9,434 nt of DNA. Source: Thiohalospira sp051746205 (GTDB lineage: Bacteria; Pseudomonadota; Gammaproteobacteria; Thiohalospirales; Thiohalospiraceae). The stretch lies in assembly GCA_051746205.1 (NCBI GenBank), contig JBNJEU010000062.1, forward strand, positions 1-9,434, in the 5' to 3' direction. Made by a program: the position numbers and the translations under genes. The first letter of the stretch is position 1. Every line of letters starts with the position of its first letter. This document shows, in pieces, positions 1-6,545 of the stretch. Below the pieces are notes generated by a model. The model saw only the letters and a program-made list of their open reading frames with translations, had not been told where the DNA came from and searched no databases.

Positions 1-1230
1 CTGCTGGGGATGGTCGACACCGCCGTGGTCGGCCATCTGGACGATCCCGAGCCGCTGGGGGCGGTGGCCATCGGCGGGGTGCTGTTCTCGTTCCTCTACT
101 GGGGCTTCGGCTTCCTGCGCATGGGGACCACGGGGCTGACGGCCCAGGCCGTCGGCAGCGGCGAGGGCGAGGCGCGGGTCCTGCAACAGGGTCTGCTGCT
201 GGCGCTGGCCATCGGCCTGGTGCTGATCCTGTTTCGCCTGCCCATCGGATCGGCGGGGCTCGGGCTGCTGGCGCCGGGGGAGGGGGTGCGGCCACTGGCG
301 GAGACCTACTTCGACATCCGCATCCTCTCGGCGCCGGCGGCGCTGATCCACTACGTGGTGGCCGGCTGGTTCCTGGGGCGGCAGAACGCCCGGGTGGCGG
401 TGGTGCTGCTGCTGGTGACCAACGGTCTGAACATCGTTCTCGATCTGCTCTTCGTGGTCGGCTTCGGTTGGGGAGTCGCCGGGGTGGCGGGGGCCTCGGT
501 GATCGCCGAGTACGGTGCCGCCGGTCTGGGGCTGCTGCTGGTGGCGCGCGCCCGTGGTCTGATGCGTCCCGAGGGTGGCTGGCGGGCGGTGCTGGAGATG
601 GAGAGCCTGCGGCGGATGGTGGCGGTCAACGGCGATCTGTTCGTGCGCACCCTGTTGCTGCTCTCGGCCTTTGCCTTCTTCGCCCGTCAGGGCGCGCGCC
701 AGGGGGAGGTGATCCTCGCCGCCAACGCCGTGCTGATGAACTTCCAGACCTTCATGGCCTATGCCCTGGACGGCTTTGCCCACGCCACCGAGTCGCTGGC
801 CGGGCGCGCCGTCGGTCGGCGCCGCCGCGCCGAACTGCGCCGGGTGGTGCGCGCCGCCGGGCAGTGGTCCATCGGGCTGGCGCTGGCCTTCAGTCTCGGT
901 TACCTGGTGCTCGGCTCCGGGCTCATCGCCCTGCTCACCGGGATCCCCGAGGTCCGCGCCAGTGCCGAGAGCCATCTGATCTGGGCAGCGCTGGCGCCGC
1001 TGGTGGCGGTCTGGGGCTTTCTCATGGACGGCGTCTTCATCGGCGCCACCTGGACCCGCACCCTGCGCAACGCCATGTTCGTTTCGGTGGCGGTCTATCT
1101 CGCCGCCTGGGCGGCACTGATGCCGATCTTCGGCAATCACGGGCTGTGGCTCGCCTTCCTGCTCTTCCTGGCGGCGCGCAGCGCCACGCTCGGGGTGGCC
1201 TACGGGGCGCGGCTGAAGAGTCCCTTGTGA
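1..1230 (+). CDS. dinF: MATE-family efflux transporter, DinF-like (5' end outside window)
   Basis: Inner-membrane multidrug/cation antiporter of the MATE family, DinF branch, expected to export compounds in exchange for H+ or Na+. The frame is open from base 1 and reads L-L-G-M-V-D-T-A-V-V-G-H-L, a motif that normally lies in the first transmembrane helix about 20-35 residues after the start. The true start is therefore left of the window, and the ATG at base 10 is internal. The visible 409 residues hold repeated hydrophobic helices and DinF-type signatures: F-L-R-M-G-T-T-G-L-T-A-Q (about 38-49), G-W-F-L-G-R-Q-N-A-R (about 121-130), a N-I-V-L-D segment followed by G-F-G-W-G-V-A-G-V-A, and D-G-V-F-I-G-A-T near residue 350. 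Near complete at the C-terminus; the stop is TGA at 1228-1230. The gene is not obviously tied to its neighbours, and the next gene has its own promoter. Family assignment is firm; substrate is unknown. Confidence 0.9.
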   Translation: MLGMVDTAVVGHLDDPEPLGAVAIGGVLFSFLYWGFGFLRMGTTGLTAQAVGSGEGEARVLQQGLLLALAIGLVLILFRLPIGSAGLGLLAPGEGVRPLAETYFDIRILSAPAALIHYVVAGWFLGRQNARVAVVLLLVTNGLNIVLDLLFVVGFGWGVAGVAGASVIAEYGAAGLGLLLVARARGLMRPEGGWRAVLEMESLRRMVAVNGDLFVRTLLLLSAFAFFARQGARQGEVILAANAVLMNFQTFMAYALDGFAHATESLAGRAVGRRRRAELRRVVRAAGQWSIGLALAFSLGYLVLGSGLIALLTGIPEVRASAESHLIWAALAPLVAVWGFLMDGVFIGATWTRTLRNAMFVSVAVYLAAWAALMPIFGNHGLWLAFLLFLAARSATLGVAYGARLKSPL

Positions 1231-1242
1231 TGGCGTGGACCC

Positions 1243-1271
1243 TTGTTGGCGCGAGAGAGATGCATTATATT
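1243..1271 (+). promoter_or_regulatory. Candidate sigma70 promoter of the toxin-antitoxin pair
   Basis: TTGTTG at 1243-1248 is followed after a 17-base spacer by TATATT at 1266-1271, a good match to the sigma70 consensus. It lies in the 74-base gap between the transporter stop and the antitoxin ATG at 1305. The stretch 1261-1290 has only 8 G/C in 30 bases, in sharp contrast to the very GC-rich surroundings. A perfect TATAAT also occurs at 1278-1283, but no acceptable -35 lies 16-18 bases upstream of it. Predicted from sequence only. Confidence 0.6.
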
Positions 1272-1283
1272 TCCACTTATAAT
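1264..1283. promoter_or_regulatory. Inverted repeat, candidate VapB operator
   Basis: ATTATA (1264-1269) and TATAAT (1278-1283) are perfect 6-base inverted arms separated by 8 bases. The left arm overlaps the proposed -10 box. Ribbon-helix-helix antitoxins usually repress their own promoter by binding such palindromes, so this is the likely autoregulatory site. The palindrome is seen directly; its role is inference. Confidence 0.5.
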
Positions 1284-1304
1284 TGGATAGTGCGGGAGAG
1301 TCCC

Positions 1305-1538
1305 ATGGGTCAGGTCACCATCTACCTGGATGCGGAGTACGAGCAGCGACTCAAGCGCGCGGCACAGGCGGCTAACATTCCGGTCAGCCGCTATGTGGCA
1401 CGGCTGGTGGAGGAGAATACGCGCAACGAGTGGCCGCCATCCGTTCGGGAACTGGCCGGCCAGTGGGGGGACTTTCCGTGCCCGGAGTCCCTGCGTGACG
1501 GTGTTTCCGCTGCGGACAGCCCCCGCGAGGATCTGTGA
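1305..1538 (+). CDS. VapB-type ribbon-helix-helix antitoxin
   Basis: Small antitoxin of 77 residues, expected to neutralise the PIN toxin encoded next and to repress the shared promoter. The N-terminus V-T-I-Y-L-D (residues 4-9) fits the DNA-binding beta strand of an Arc/CopG-like ribbon-helix-helix fold. It is followed by an amphipathic helix (about 10-24) and a second helix starting I-P-V-S-R-Y-V-A-R-L-V-E-E. The C-terminal third, with W-P-P-S-V-R-E-L-A and W-G-D-F, is the probable toxin-binding tail. The ATG at 1305 is preferred because GGGAGAG lies at 1294-1300 and the promoter/operator lies just upstream. In-frame ATGs at 1230 and 1260 exist, but they would place the operator inside the gene. 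The stop overlaps the toxin start by four bases, which suggests translational coupling. The exact antitoxin family is not certain. Confidence 0.85.
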   Translation: MGQVTIYLDAEYEQRLKRAAQAANIPVSRYVARLVEENTRNEWPPSVRELAGQWGDFPCPESLRDGVSAADSPREDL

Positions 1539-1933
1539 AATACGCCCTGGATACCAATACCCTGATCTATTTCTTCAAGGGGCAGGGACGGGTTGCCGAG
1601 CATCTGCTGACCACCGCGCCGGCCGATATCCTGATACCGGCCGTCGTGGTCTACGAGATCGAGACCGGCATCGCCAAGTCGAATGAACCGGAAAAGCGCC
1701 GGGTGCAACTGGCGGAACTGCTTGATGTGGTGACCATCCCTCCGTTCGACCGGGCTGTGGCAACCGAGGCCGCTGCGCTTCGCGCCCATCTTGAGGTCCG
1801 GGGGACGCCCATCGGCCCCCTCGATACGCTGATCGCCGCAACGGCCCTGGCCCACGGTGCCACGCTCGTTACGCACAATACCGCCGAATTTCAGCGCGTT
1901 CCCCAACTCCCCCTGGCCGACTGGTACGCGTGA
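1535..1933 (+). CDS. VapC-type PIN-domain toxin ribonuclease
   Basis: Toxin of 132 residues with a full-length PIN domain, expected to be a Mg2+-dependent RNase that halts translation when its antitoxin is degraded. VapC targets in other bacteria are usually tRNA or rRNA; the target here cannot be read from sequence. The acidic active-site residues are in place: Asp6 in A-L-D-T-N-T-L-I, Glu41 in V-V-V-Y-E-I-E-T-G, Asp97 in P-L-D-T-L-I-A-A, and Glu118 in T-H-N-T-A-E-F at the fourth position. It starts at GTG 1535 inside the antitoxin stop (GTGA overlap), with GAGGA at 1527-1531 as ribosome site. No frameshift or lost catalytic residue is seen, so it looks functional. The overlap and order (antitoxin first) are typical of type II vapBC loci. 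Confidence 0.92.
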   Translation: MKYALDTNTLIYFFKGQGRVAEHLLTTAPADILIPAVVVYEIETGIAKSNEPEKRRVQLAELLDVVTIPPFDRAVATEAAALRAHLEVRGTPIGPLDTLIAATALAHGATLVTHNTAEFQRVPQLPLADWYA

Positions 1934-1945
1934 CGGTGTCTGCTG

Positions 1946-1964
1946 AAAGGGGACTGTCCCCTTT
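1946..1964. repeat. Perfect 19-base palindrome; possible bidirectional terminator or REP-like remnant
   Basis: AAAGGGGAC (1946-1954) and GTCCCCTTT (1956-1964) are perfect inverted arms around a single T. As RNA it could form an 8-bp stem with a 3-base loop, flanked by an A-run and a T-run on both sides. It lies 12 bases after the toxin stop and 43 bases before leuC, where a terminator separating the two units would be expected. The T-run is part of the stem and is followed by CCC, so it is not a textbook terminator. A short repeat of mobile or REP origin is the alternative. Confidence 0.45.
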
Positions 1965-1966
1965 TC

Positions 1967-1977
1967 CCGTTAAACGG
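1967..1977. promoter_or_regulatory. 11-base palindrome upstream of leuC, possible regulator site
   Basis: CCGTT and AACGG are perfect 5-base arms around a central A. The site is two bases downstream of the 19-base palindrome and 30 bases before the leuC start codon. Its position suits a regulator site for the leu operon or the upper part of a 5' leader. It is short, so chance occurrence cannot be excluded. Confidence 0.25.
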
Positions 1978-2007
1978 TAGGATCGCGGGATCAACCCGGA
2001 GACCGTC

Positions 2008-3417
2008 ATGGCAGGAAAGACCCTCTACGACAAGCTGTGGGATGCTCACGTGGTCCGTCACGATCCCGAGGATCCGTCCACCGCGCTGCTCTACATCGAT
2101 CGCCACCTGGTCCACGAAGTGACCTCGCCCCAGGCCTTCGAGGGGCTGCGTCTGGCCGATCGCCGGCCGTGGCGCACCGACACCATCCTGGCGACGCCGG
2201 ACCACAATGTCCCGACCACCGATCGCGCGGGCGGCATCACCGATCCGATCTCGAAGATCCAGGTGGAGACCCTGGACACCAACTGCCGGGTCTTCCGCAT
2301 CACCGAGTTCGCCATGGACGACGTTCGCCAGGGCATCGTCCACGTTATCGGGCCGGAGGAGGGCGCGACCCTGCCGGGGATGACGGTGGTCTGCGGTGAT
2401 TCCCACACCTCGACCCACGGCGCCTTCGGCTGCCTCGCCCACGGCATCGGCACCTCCGAAGTGGAGCACGTGCTCGCCACCCAGTGCCTCTGGCAGGCGA
2501 AGTCGAAGGCGATGCAGGTGCGCGTGGAGGGACAGGTCGGGCCCGGCGTTACCGCCAAGGACATCGTCCTGCACATCATCGGGACCATCGGCACCGCCGG
2601 CGGCACCGGCTACGCCATCGAGTTCGCCGGCCGGGCCATCGAGGACCTCTCCATGGAGGGGCGCATGACGGTCTGCAACATGGCCATCGAGGCGGGCGCC
2701 CGCGCCGGCATGGTGGCGGTGGACGACAAGACCATCGACTACGTGAAGGACCGCCCCTACGCGCCGAAGGCGGAGGACCGGGAGCAGGCGGTGGCGAACT
2801 GGCGCGAACTGCAATCCGACCCGGACGCCGAGTTCGACCGGGTGGTGACCATCGACGCCGCCGCCATTGCCCCGCAGGTGACCTGGGGCACCTCGCCGGA
2901 AATGGTGGTCGGCATCGACGGCCGCGTGCCGAGCCTCGACGAGGCGGCCAGCGAGGTGCAGCGCAACGACTGGCGGCGCGCGCTGGAGTACATGGCCCTG
3001 GAGCCGGGCACGGCGATGACCGATGTTCGCCCCGATGTGGTCTTCATCGGCTCCTGCACCAACTCGCGCATCGAGGACCTGCGCGAGGCGGCGGCGGTGG
3101 CGAAGGGGGGACGGGTCGCCGACTCCGTCCAGCAGGCGCTGGTGGTGCCGGGCTCCGGACTGGTGAAGCAGCAGGCCGAGGCCGAGGGGCTGGACCGGGT
3201 CTTCATCGAGGCCGGCTTCGAGTGGCGCGCTCCCGGCTGCTCCATGTGTCTGGCGATGAACGCCGACCGCCTGGAGCCGGGCCAGCGCTGCGCCTCGACG
3301 TCCAACCGCAACTTCGAGGGCCGCCAGGGGCAGGGCGGGCGCACCCATCTGGTGAGCCCGGCCATGGCCGCCGCCGCGGCCATCCATGGCCACTTCGTCG
3401 ACACGAGGACCCTGTGA
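2008..3417 (+). CDS. leuC: 3-isopropylmalate dehydratase large subunit
   Basis: Large, iron-sulfur-bearing subunit of isopropylmalate isomerase, which converts 2-isopropylmalate to 3-isopropylmalate by dehydration and rehydration in leucine synthesis; cytoplasmic, works with LeuD. At 469 residues it matches the usual bacterial LeuC length. The aconitase-family [4Fe-4S] ligands are Cys350 (in F-I-G-S-C-T-N-S-R) and Cys411 and Cys414 (in A-P-G-C-S-M-C-L-A-M-N). Other signatures are D-H-N-V-P-T-T (65-71), G-D-S-H-T-S-T-H-G-A-F-G (130-141) and S-N-R-N-F-E-G-R-Q-G (432-441). The ATG at 2008 has GGAGA at 1998-2002 and begins with the standard M-A-G-K-T-L-Y-D-K-L-W. No leucine-rich leader peptide is seen upstream. 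The stop overlaps the leuD start by one base, so the subunits are probably translated together. Confidence 0.98.
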   Translation: MAGKTLYDKLWDAHVVRHDPEDPSTALLYIDRHLVHEVTSPQAFEGLRLADRRPWRTDTILATPDHNVPTTDRAGGITDPISKIQVETLDTNCRVFRITEFAMDDVRQGIVHVIGPEEGATLPGMTVVCGDSHTSTHGAFGCLAHGIGTSEVEHVLATQCLWQAKSKAMQVRVEGQVGPGVTAKDIVLHIIGTIGTAGGTGYAIEFAGRAIEDLSMEGRMTVCNMAIEAGARAGMVAVDDKTIDYVKDRPYAPKAEDREQAVANWRELQSDPDAEFDRVVTIDAAAIAPQVTWGTSPEMVVGIDGRVPSLDEAASEVQRNDWRRALEYMALEPGTAMTDVRPDVVFIGSCTNSRIEDLREAAAVAKGGRVADSVQQALVVPGSGLVKQQAEAEGLDRVFIEAGFEWRAPGCSMCLAMNADRLEPGQRCASTSNRNFEGRQGQGGRTHLVSPAMAAAAAIHGHFVDTRTL

Positions 3418-4067
3418 TGGAAGCCCTGACCCGGCATACCGGCATCGTGGCGCCGCTGGACCGCGCCAACGTCGACACCGACGCCATCATCCCGAAGCAG
3501 TTCCTGAAATCGGTGCAGCGCTCCGGCTTCGGCCCCAACCTGTTCGACGAGTGGCGCTACCTCGACCACGGCGAGCCGGGCATGGACAACAGTCGGCGCC
3601 CGGAGAATCCCGACTTCGTGCTGAACCGGCCGCGCTACCGCGACGCCTCCATCCTGCTGGCGCGGGAGAACTTCGGCTGCGGCTCGTCGCGCGAGCACGC
3701 GCCATGGGCGCTGCTCGACTTCGGCTTCCGGGTGATCATCGCCCCGAGCTTCGCCGACATCTTCTTCAACAACTGCTTCAAGAACGGGATCCTGCCCATC
3801 GTCATGGACGCGGCGACGGTGGAGCGGCTGTTCCGCGCCACCGAGGCCACCGATCGCTATGCGCTGACTGTGGACCTCGCGGCCCAGACCCTCGTCACGC
3901 CGGAGGGCGAGACCATCCCGTTCGACGTGGAGTCGGGGCGCAAGCGGCGCCTGCTGGAGGGGCTGGACGACATCGGCCTGACCCTGGAGCACGCCGACGA
4001 CATCCGCGCCTACGAGGCGCGGCGGCGCGAAGAGGCGCCGTGGCTGTTTTCGGAGCCGTCCGCTTGA
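3417..4067 (+). CDS. leuD: 3-isopropylmalate dehydratase small subunit
   Basis: Small subunit of isopropylmalate isomerase, carrying the swivelling aconitase domain that completes the active site on LeuC. The 216 residues match the family length. Typical features are V-A-P-L-D-R-A-N-V-D-T-D-A-I-I-P-K-Q-F (11-29) and the hallmark N-F-G-C-G-S-S-R-E-H-A-P-W-A-L (85-99), followed by F-A-D-I-F-F-N-N-C-F-K-N-G (112-124). The start ATG overlaps the leuC stop (TGATG), with GAGGA at 3405-3409. An oddity at the 3' end: the last codons (P-S-A-stop) lie inside the outer arm of the large inverted repeat that fills the gap to leuB. The stop codon is thus contributed by that repeat. The protein core is intact and length is normal, so activity should be unaffected. 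Confidence 0.98.
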   Translation: MEALTRHTGIVAPLDRANVDTDAIIPKQFLKSVQRSGFGPNLFDEWRYLDHGEPGMDNSRRPENPDFVLNRPRYRDASILLARENFGCGSSREHAPWALLDFGFRVIIAPSFADIFFNNCFKNGILPIVMDAATVERLFRATEATDRYALTVDLAAQTLVTPEGETIPFDVESGRKRRLLEGLDDIGLTLEHADDIRAYEARRREEAPWLFSEPSA

Positions 4068-4287
4068 GGCTTCGGGCCGGTGAGCGGGGCGCCCGTGGGG
4101 TCGGCCCCTTTCACGGCGCACCGAGCAGCGCAGGCCGGGAAGGGGCGAAGAGCGAGCGCTGTCCGAGCGAAGCGAGTTCGCGAGCGGCCCCTTCCCGGGC
4201 GAGCAGCGCAGGGCACCCGAAGGGTGCGCCGTGCTGGGCCGACCCCACGGGCGCCCCGCTCACCGGCCCGAAGCCTCAAACGGACGG
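4056..4287. repeat. 232-base long inverted-repeat element between leuD and leuB
   Basis: Outer arms 4056-4107 and 4236-4287 are inverted copies over 52 bases with one mismatch (4063 against 4280); 44 of these pairs (4064-4107 with 4236-4279) are perfect. After a small asymmetric loop, a further 11 pairs are perfect (4112-4122 with 4223-4233). Inside this, CCGGGAAGGGGC at 4135-4146 pairs perfectly with 4187-4198. A directly repeated GAGCAGCGCAGG stands at 4123-4134 and 4201-4212, and a small hairpin with GCACCC/GGGTGC arms at 4213-4227. No flanking target duplication is evident at either plausible boundary. The region codes for no credible protein; the arms give matching arginine/glycine-rich open frames on both strands merely because they are inverted. 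Likely a MITE- or REP-like element or a large RNA structure in the leuD-leuB transcript; which one cannot be settled here. Confidence 0.9.
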
Positions 4288-4311
4288 TCATGACACAGGA
4301 GAGAGAGTGCA

Positions 4312-5391
4312 ATGAGTCAATCGATTCTGGTGCTGCCGGGTGACGGCATCGGCCCGGAGATCGTCGCCGAGGCGGTGAAGGTGATCGAGGTGCTGCGCGC
4401 CGACCACGGCCTCGACGTCGCGGTGGACGAGGCGCTGGTGGGCGGCTGCGCCTACGACGCCACCGGCCATCCGCTGCCGGCGGAGACGCTGGACAAGGCG
4501 CGGGGGGCGGACGCCATCCTGCTCGGCGCGGTCGGCGGCACCCAGTGGGAGAGCCTGGACATCGCGGTGCGTCCGGAGAAGGGTCTGCTGGGGCTGCGCT
4601 CGGAGCTGGGGCTGTTCGCCAATCTGCGCCCGGCGATCCTCTATCCGCAGCTGGCCGAGGCCTCGACCCTGAAGGCGGACGTGGTGGCCGGGCTCGACAT
4701 CCTGATCGTGCGCGAGCTCACCGGCGGCATCTATTTCGGCCAGCCGCGCGGGGTGCGCACGCTGGAGGGCGGCGAGCGCCAGGGTTACAACACCCTGGTC
4801 TACAGCGAGTCGGAGATCGAGCGCATCGCCCGGGTCGCCTTCGAGACCGCCCGTCGCCGCGACAAGCGCCTCTGCTCGGTGGACAAGGCCAACGTGCTCG
4901 AGGCCACCGAGCTCTGGCGCGAGGTGGTCGAACGGGTCCATGCCGACTACCCCGACGTCGAGCTTTCCCACATGTACGTGGACAATGCGGCGATGCAGCT
5001 GGTGCGGGCGCCGAAGCAGTTCGACGTGATGGTGACCACCAACATGTTCGGCGACATCCTCTCCGACTGCGCCGCCCAGCTCACCGGTTCCATCGGTATG
5101 CTGCCGTCGGCGTCGCTGAACGAGAGCGGTCAGGGCATGTACGAGCCGATCCACGGCTCGGCGCCGGACATCGCCGGGCAGGGCGTGGCCAATCCGCTGG
5201 CGACCATCCTGTCGCTGGCGATGATGCTGCGCCACTCCCTGGCGGCGCCGGAGCTGGCCGAGCGGGTGGAGGCGGCGGTGGGTCGCGTGCTGGATCGCGG
5301 CCTGCGCACGGCGGACATCCACTACGCCGGGACCGAGAAGGTCTCCACCGCCGCCATGGGCGATGCGGTGGTCGCCGAACTGAACAACTGA
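4312..5391 (+). CDS. leuB: 3-isopropylmalate dehydrogenase
   Basis: NAD-dependent oxidative decarboxylation of 3-isopropylmalate to 2-oxoisocaproate, the penultimate step of leucine synthesis; a cytoplasmic homodimer in the family. The 359 residues match the norm. Seen are the N-terminal L-P-G-D-G-I-G-P-E-I (8-17), substrate arginines Arg96 and Arg106 in G-L-L-G-L-R-S-E-L-G-L-F-A-N-L-R-P, and Arg135 with Tyr141 in R-E-L-T-G-G-I-Y-F-G. Lys192 sits in D-K-A-N-V-L, metal-binding aspartates Asp224, Asp248 and Asp252 are present (V-D-N-A-A-M-Q-L; N-M-F-G-D-I-L-S-D), and the NAD loop H-G-S-A-P-D-I-A-G is at 281-289. The start at 4312 gives the family-typical N-terminus. The purine-rich AGGAGAGAGAG at 4297-4307 is the ribosome site and lies only 10 bases after the large inverted repeat, so folding of that repeat could influence leuB translation or transcript stability. 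Confidence 0.98.
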   Translation: MSQSILVLPGDGIGPEIVAEAVKVIEVLRADHGLDVAVDEALVGGCAYDATGHPLPAETLDKARGADAILLGAVGGTQWESLDIAVRPEKGLLGLRSELGLFANLRPAILYPQLAEASTLKADVVAGLDILIVRELTGGIYFGQPRGVRTLEGGERQGYNTLVYSESEIERIARVAFETARRRDKRLCSVDKANVLEATELWREVVERVHADYPDVELSHMYVDNAAMQLVRAPKQFDVMVTTNMFGDILSDCAAQLTGSIGMLPSASLNESGQGMYEPIHGSAPDIAGQGVANPLATILSLAMMLRHSLAAPELAERVEAAVGRVLDRGLRTADIHYAGTEKVSTAAMGDAVVAELNN

Positions 5392-5429
5392 AGCAGTCGA
5401 ATCCGGACAACGCGCAAGCGGAGGCAGTG

Positions 5430-6545
5430 ATGAAGCGAGTCGGACTGGTGGGATGGCGCGGCATGGTCGGGTCGGTGCTGATGGAGCGTCTGCGCGAGGA
5501 GGGCGATTTCGCCCGCTTCGAGCCGACCTTCTTCACCACCTCCCAGGCGGGACAGCCGGGGCCGGCGATCGGCCGCGACGTGCCGCCGCTGCAGGACGCC
5601 CACAGCGTCGAGGCGCTGGCGGCCATGGACATCATCGTCACCTGCCAGGGGGGCGACTACACCGAGCGCATGCACGGTGAACTGCGCCGCCACGGCTGGG
5701 ACGGCCACTGGGTCGACGCCGCCTCCACCCTGCGCATGGCGGACGACTCGGTGATCGTCCTCGACCCGGTGAACCGCGACGTCATCGATGCCGCCATCGC
5801 CGGCGGCACCCGCGACTTCATCGGCGGCAACTGCACCGTCAGTCTGATGCTGATGGCCCTGGGCGGCCTGTTCCGCGAGGGGCTGGTGGAGTGGATCACG
5901 CCGATGACCTATCAGGCCGCCTCCGGCTCCGGCGCTCAGCACATGCGCGAGCTGCTGGAGCAGATGGGGGCGCTCAACGGCGCCGTGGCCGACCAGCTCG
6001 CCGACCCGGCCAGCGCCATCCTCGACATCGACCGCCGGGTCACCGCGACCCTGCGCGGCGGCGACTTCCCGGTGGCGCAGTGGGGCTACCCGCTGGCCGG
6101 CAGTCTGCTGCCGTGGCTCGACAGCGAACTGCCCTCCGGCCAGAGCAAGGAGGAGTGGAAGGCCGAGGTGGAGACCAACAAGATCCTTGGCCGCGGCGAC
6201 CATCCCGTCCCCATCGACGGGATCTGCGTGCGTGTCGGTGCCATGCGCTCCCACAGCCAGGCGATGACCATCAAGCTGAAGCGCGACGTCCCGCTGGACG
6301 AGGTCGAGACCATGCTGGCCGAGGCCAACGACTGGGTCCGGGTGGTGCCGAACGAGAAGGAGGCGAGCATGGCGCGGCTGACCCCGGCGGCGGTCACCGG
6401 CACGCTGGACGTGCCGGTGGGCCGGTTGCGCAAGCTCTCCATGGGCGGTGAATACCTCGGTGCCTTCACCGTCGGCGACCAGCTCCTCTGGGGCGCCGCC
6501 GAACCCCTGCGCCGGGCCCTGGGCATCCTGCTGGAGACCGCATGA
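5430..6545 (+). CDS. asd: Aspartate-semialdehyde dehydrogenase
   Basis: NADPH-dependent reduction of aspartyl phosphate to aspartate semialdehyde, the branch point to lysine, diaminopimelate, methionine and threonine; usually essential because cell-wall diaminopimelate depends on it. The 371 residues follow the E. coli/Gram-negative type. The N-terminal nucleotide motif is V-G-L-V-G-W-R-G-M-V-G (4-14), the catalytic nucleophile is Cys135 in G-G-N-C-T-V-S-L-M, the substrate loop is T-Y-Q-A-A-S-G-S-G-A-Q (160-170), and the catalytic histidine is His275 in R-V-G-A-M-R-S-H-S-Q-A. The start ATG at 5430 has a strong GGAGG at 5420-5424. It follows leuB by only 38 bases, so co-transcription is likely. 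The stop overlaps the next start by four bases (ATGA). Confidence 0.98.
   Translation: MKRVGLVGWRGMVGSVLMERLREEGDFARFEPTFFTTSQAGQPGPAIGRDVPPLQDAHSVEALAAMDIIVTCQGGDYTERMHGELRRHGWDGHWVDAASTLRMADDSVIVLDPVNRDVIDAAIAGGTRDFIGGNCTVSLMLMALGGLFREGLVEWITPMTYQAASGSGAQHMRELLEQMGALNGAVADQLADPASAILDIDRRVTATLRGGDFPVAQWGYPLAGSLLPWLDSELPSGQSKEEWKAEVETNKILGRGDHPVPIDGICVRVGAMRSHSQAMTIKLKRDVPLDEVETMLAEANDWVRVVPNEKEASMARLTPAAVTGTLDVPVGRLRKLSMGGEYLGAFTVGDQLLWGAAEPLRRALGILLETA

Noticed and set aside
1955..1983. Candidate leuC promoter with TAGGAT at 1978-1983
   Set aside because: The -10 is only partly matching and the hexamer 17 bases upstream (TGTCCC) does not resemble a -35, so I cannot support it.
1891..3393. 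Long open frame of about 500 codons on the minus strand opposite leuC
   Set aside because: Histidine/glycine/arginine-rich with no recognisable domain; it is the antisense of a certain leuC in very GC-rich DNA.
4056..4287. Full insertion sequence or transposase gene within the repeat
   Set aside because: The element is only 232 bases, holds no transposase frame, and no direct target duplication is visible at its edges.
4010..4343. Open frames on both strands across the leuD-leuB gap with near-identical R-A-G-E-R-G-A-R-G-V-G-P and A-D-P-T-G-A-P-L-T-G-P-K-P peptides
   Set aside because: The likeness between strands follows from the inverted repeat; composition is arginine/glycine/proline-rich and no ribosome site fits, so I do not call a gene.
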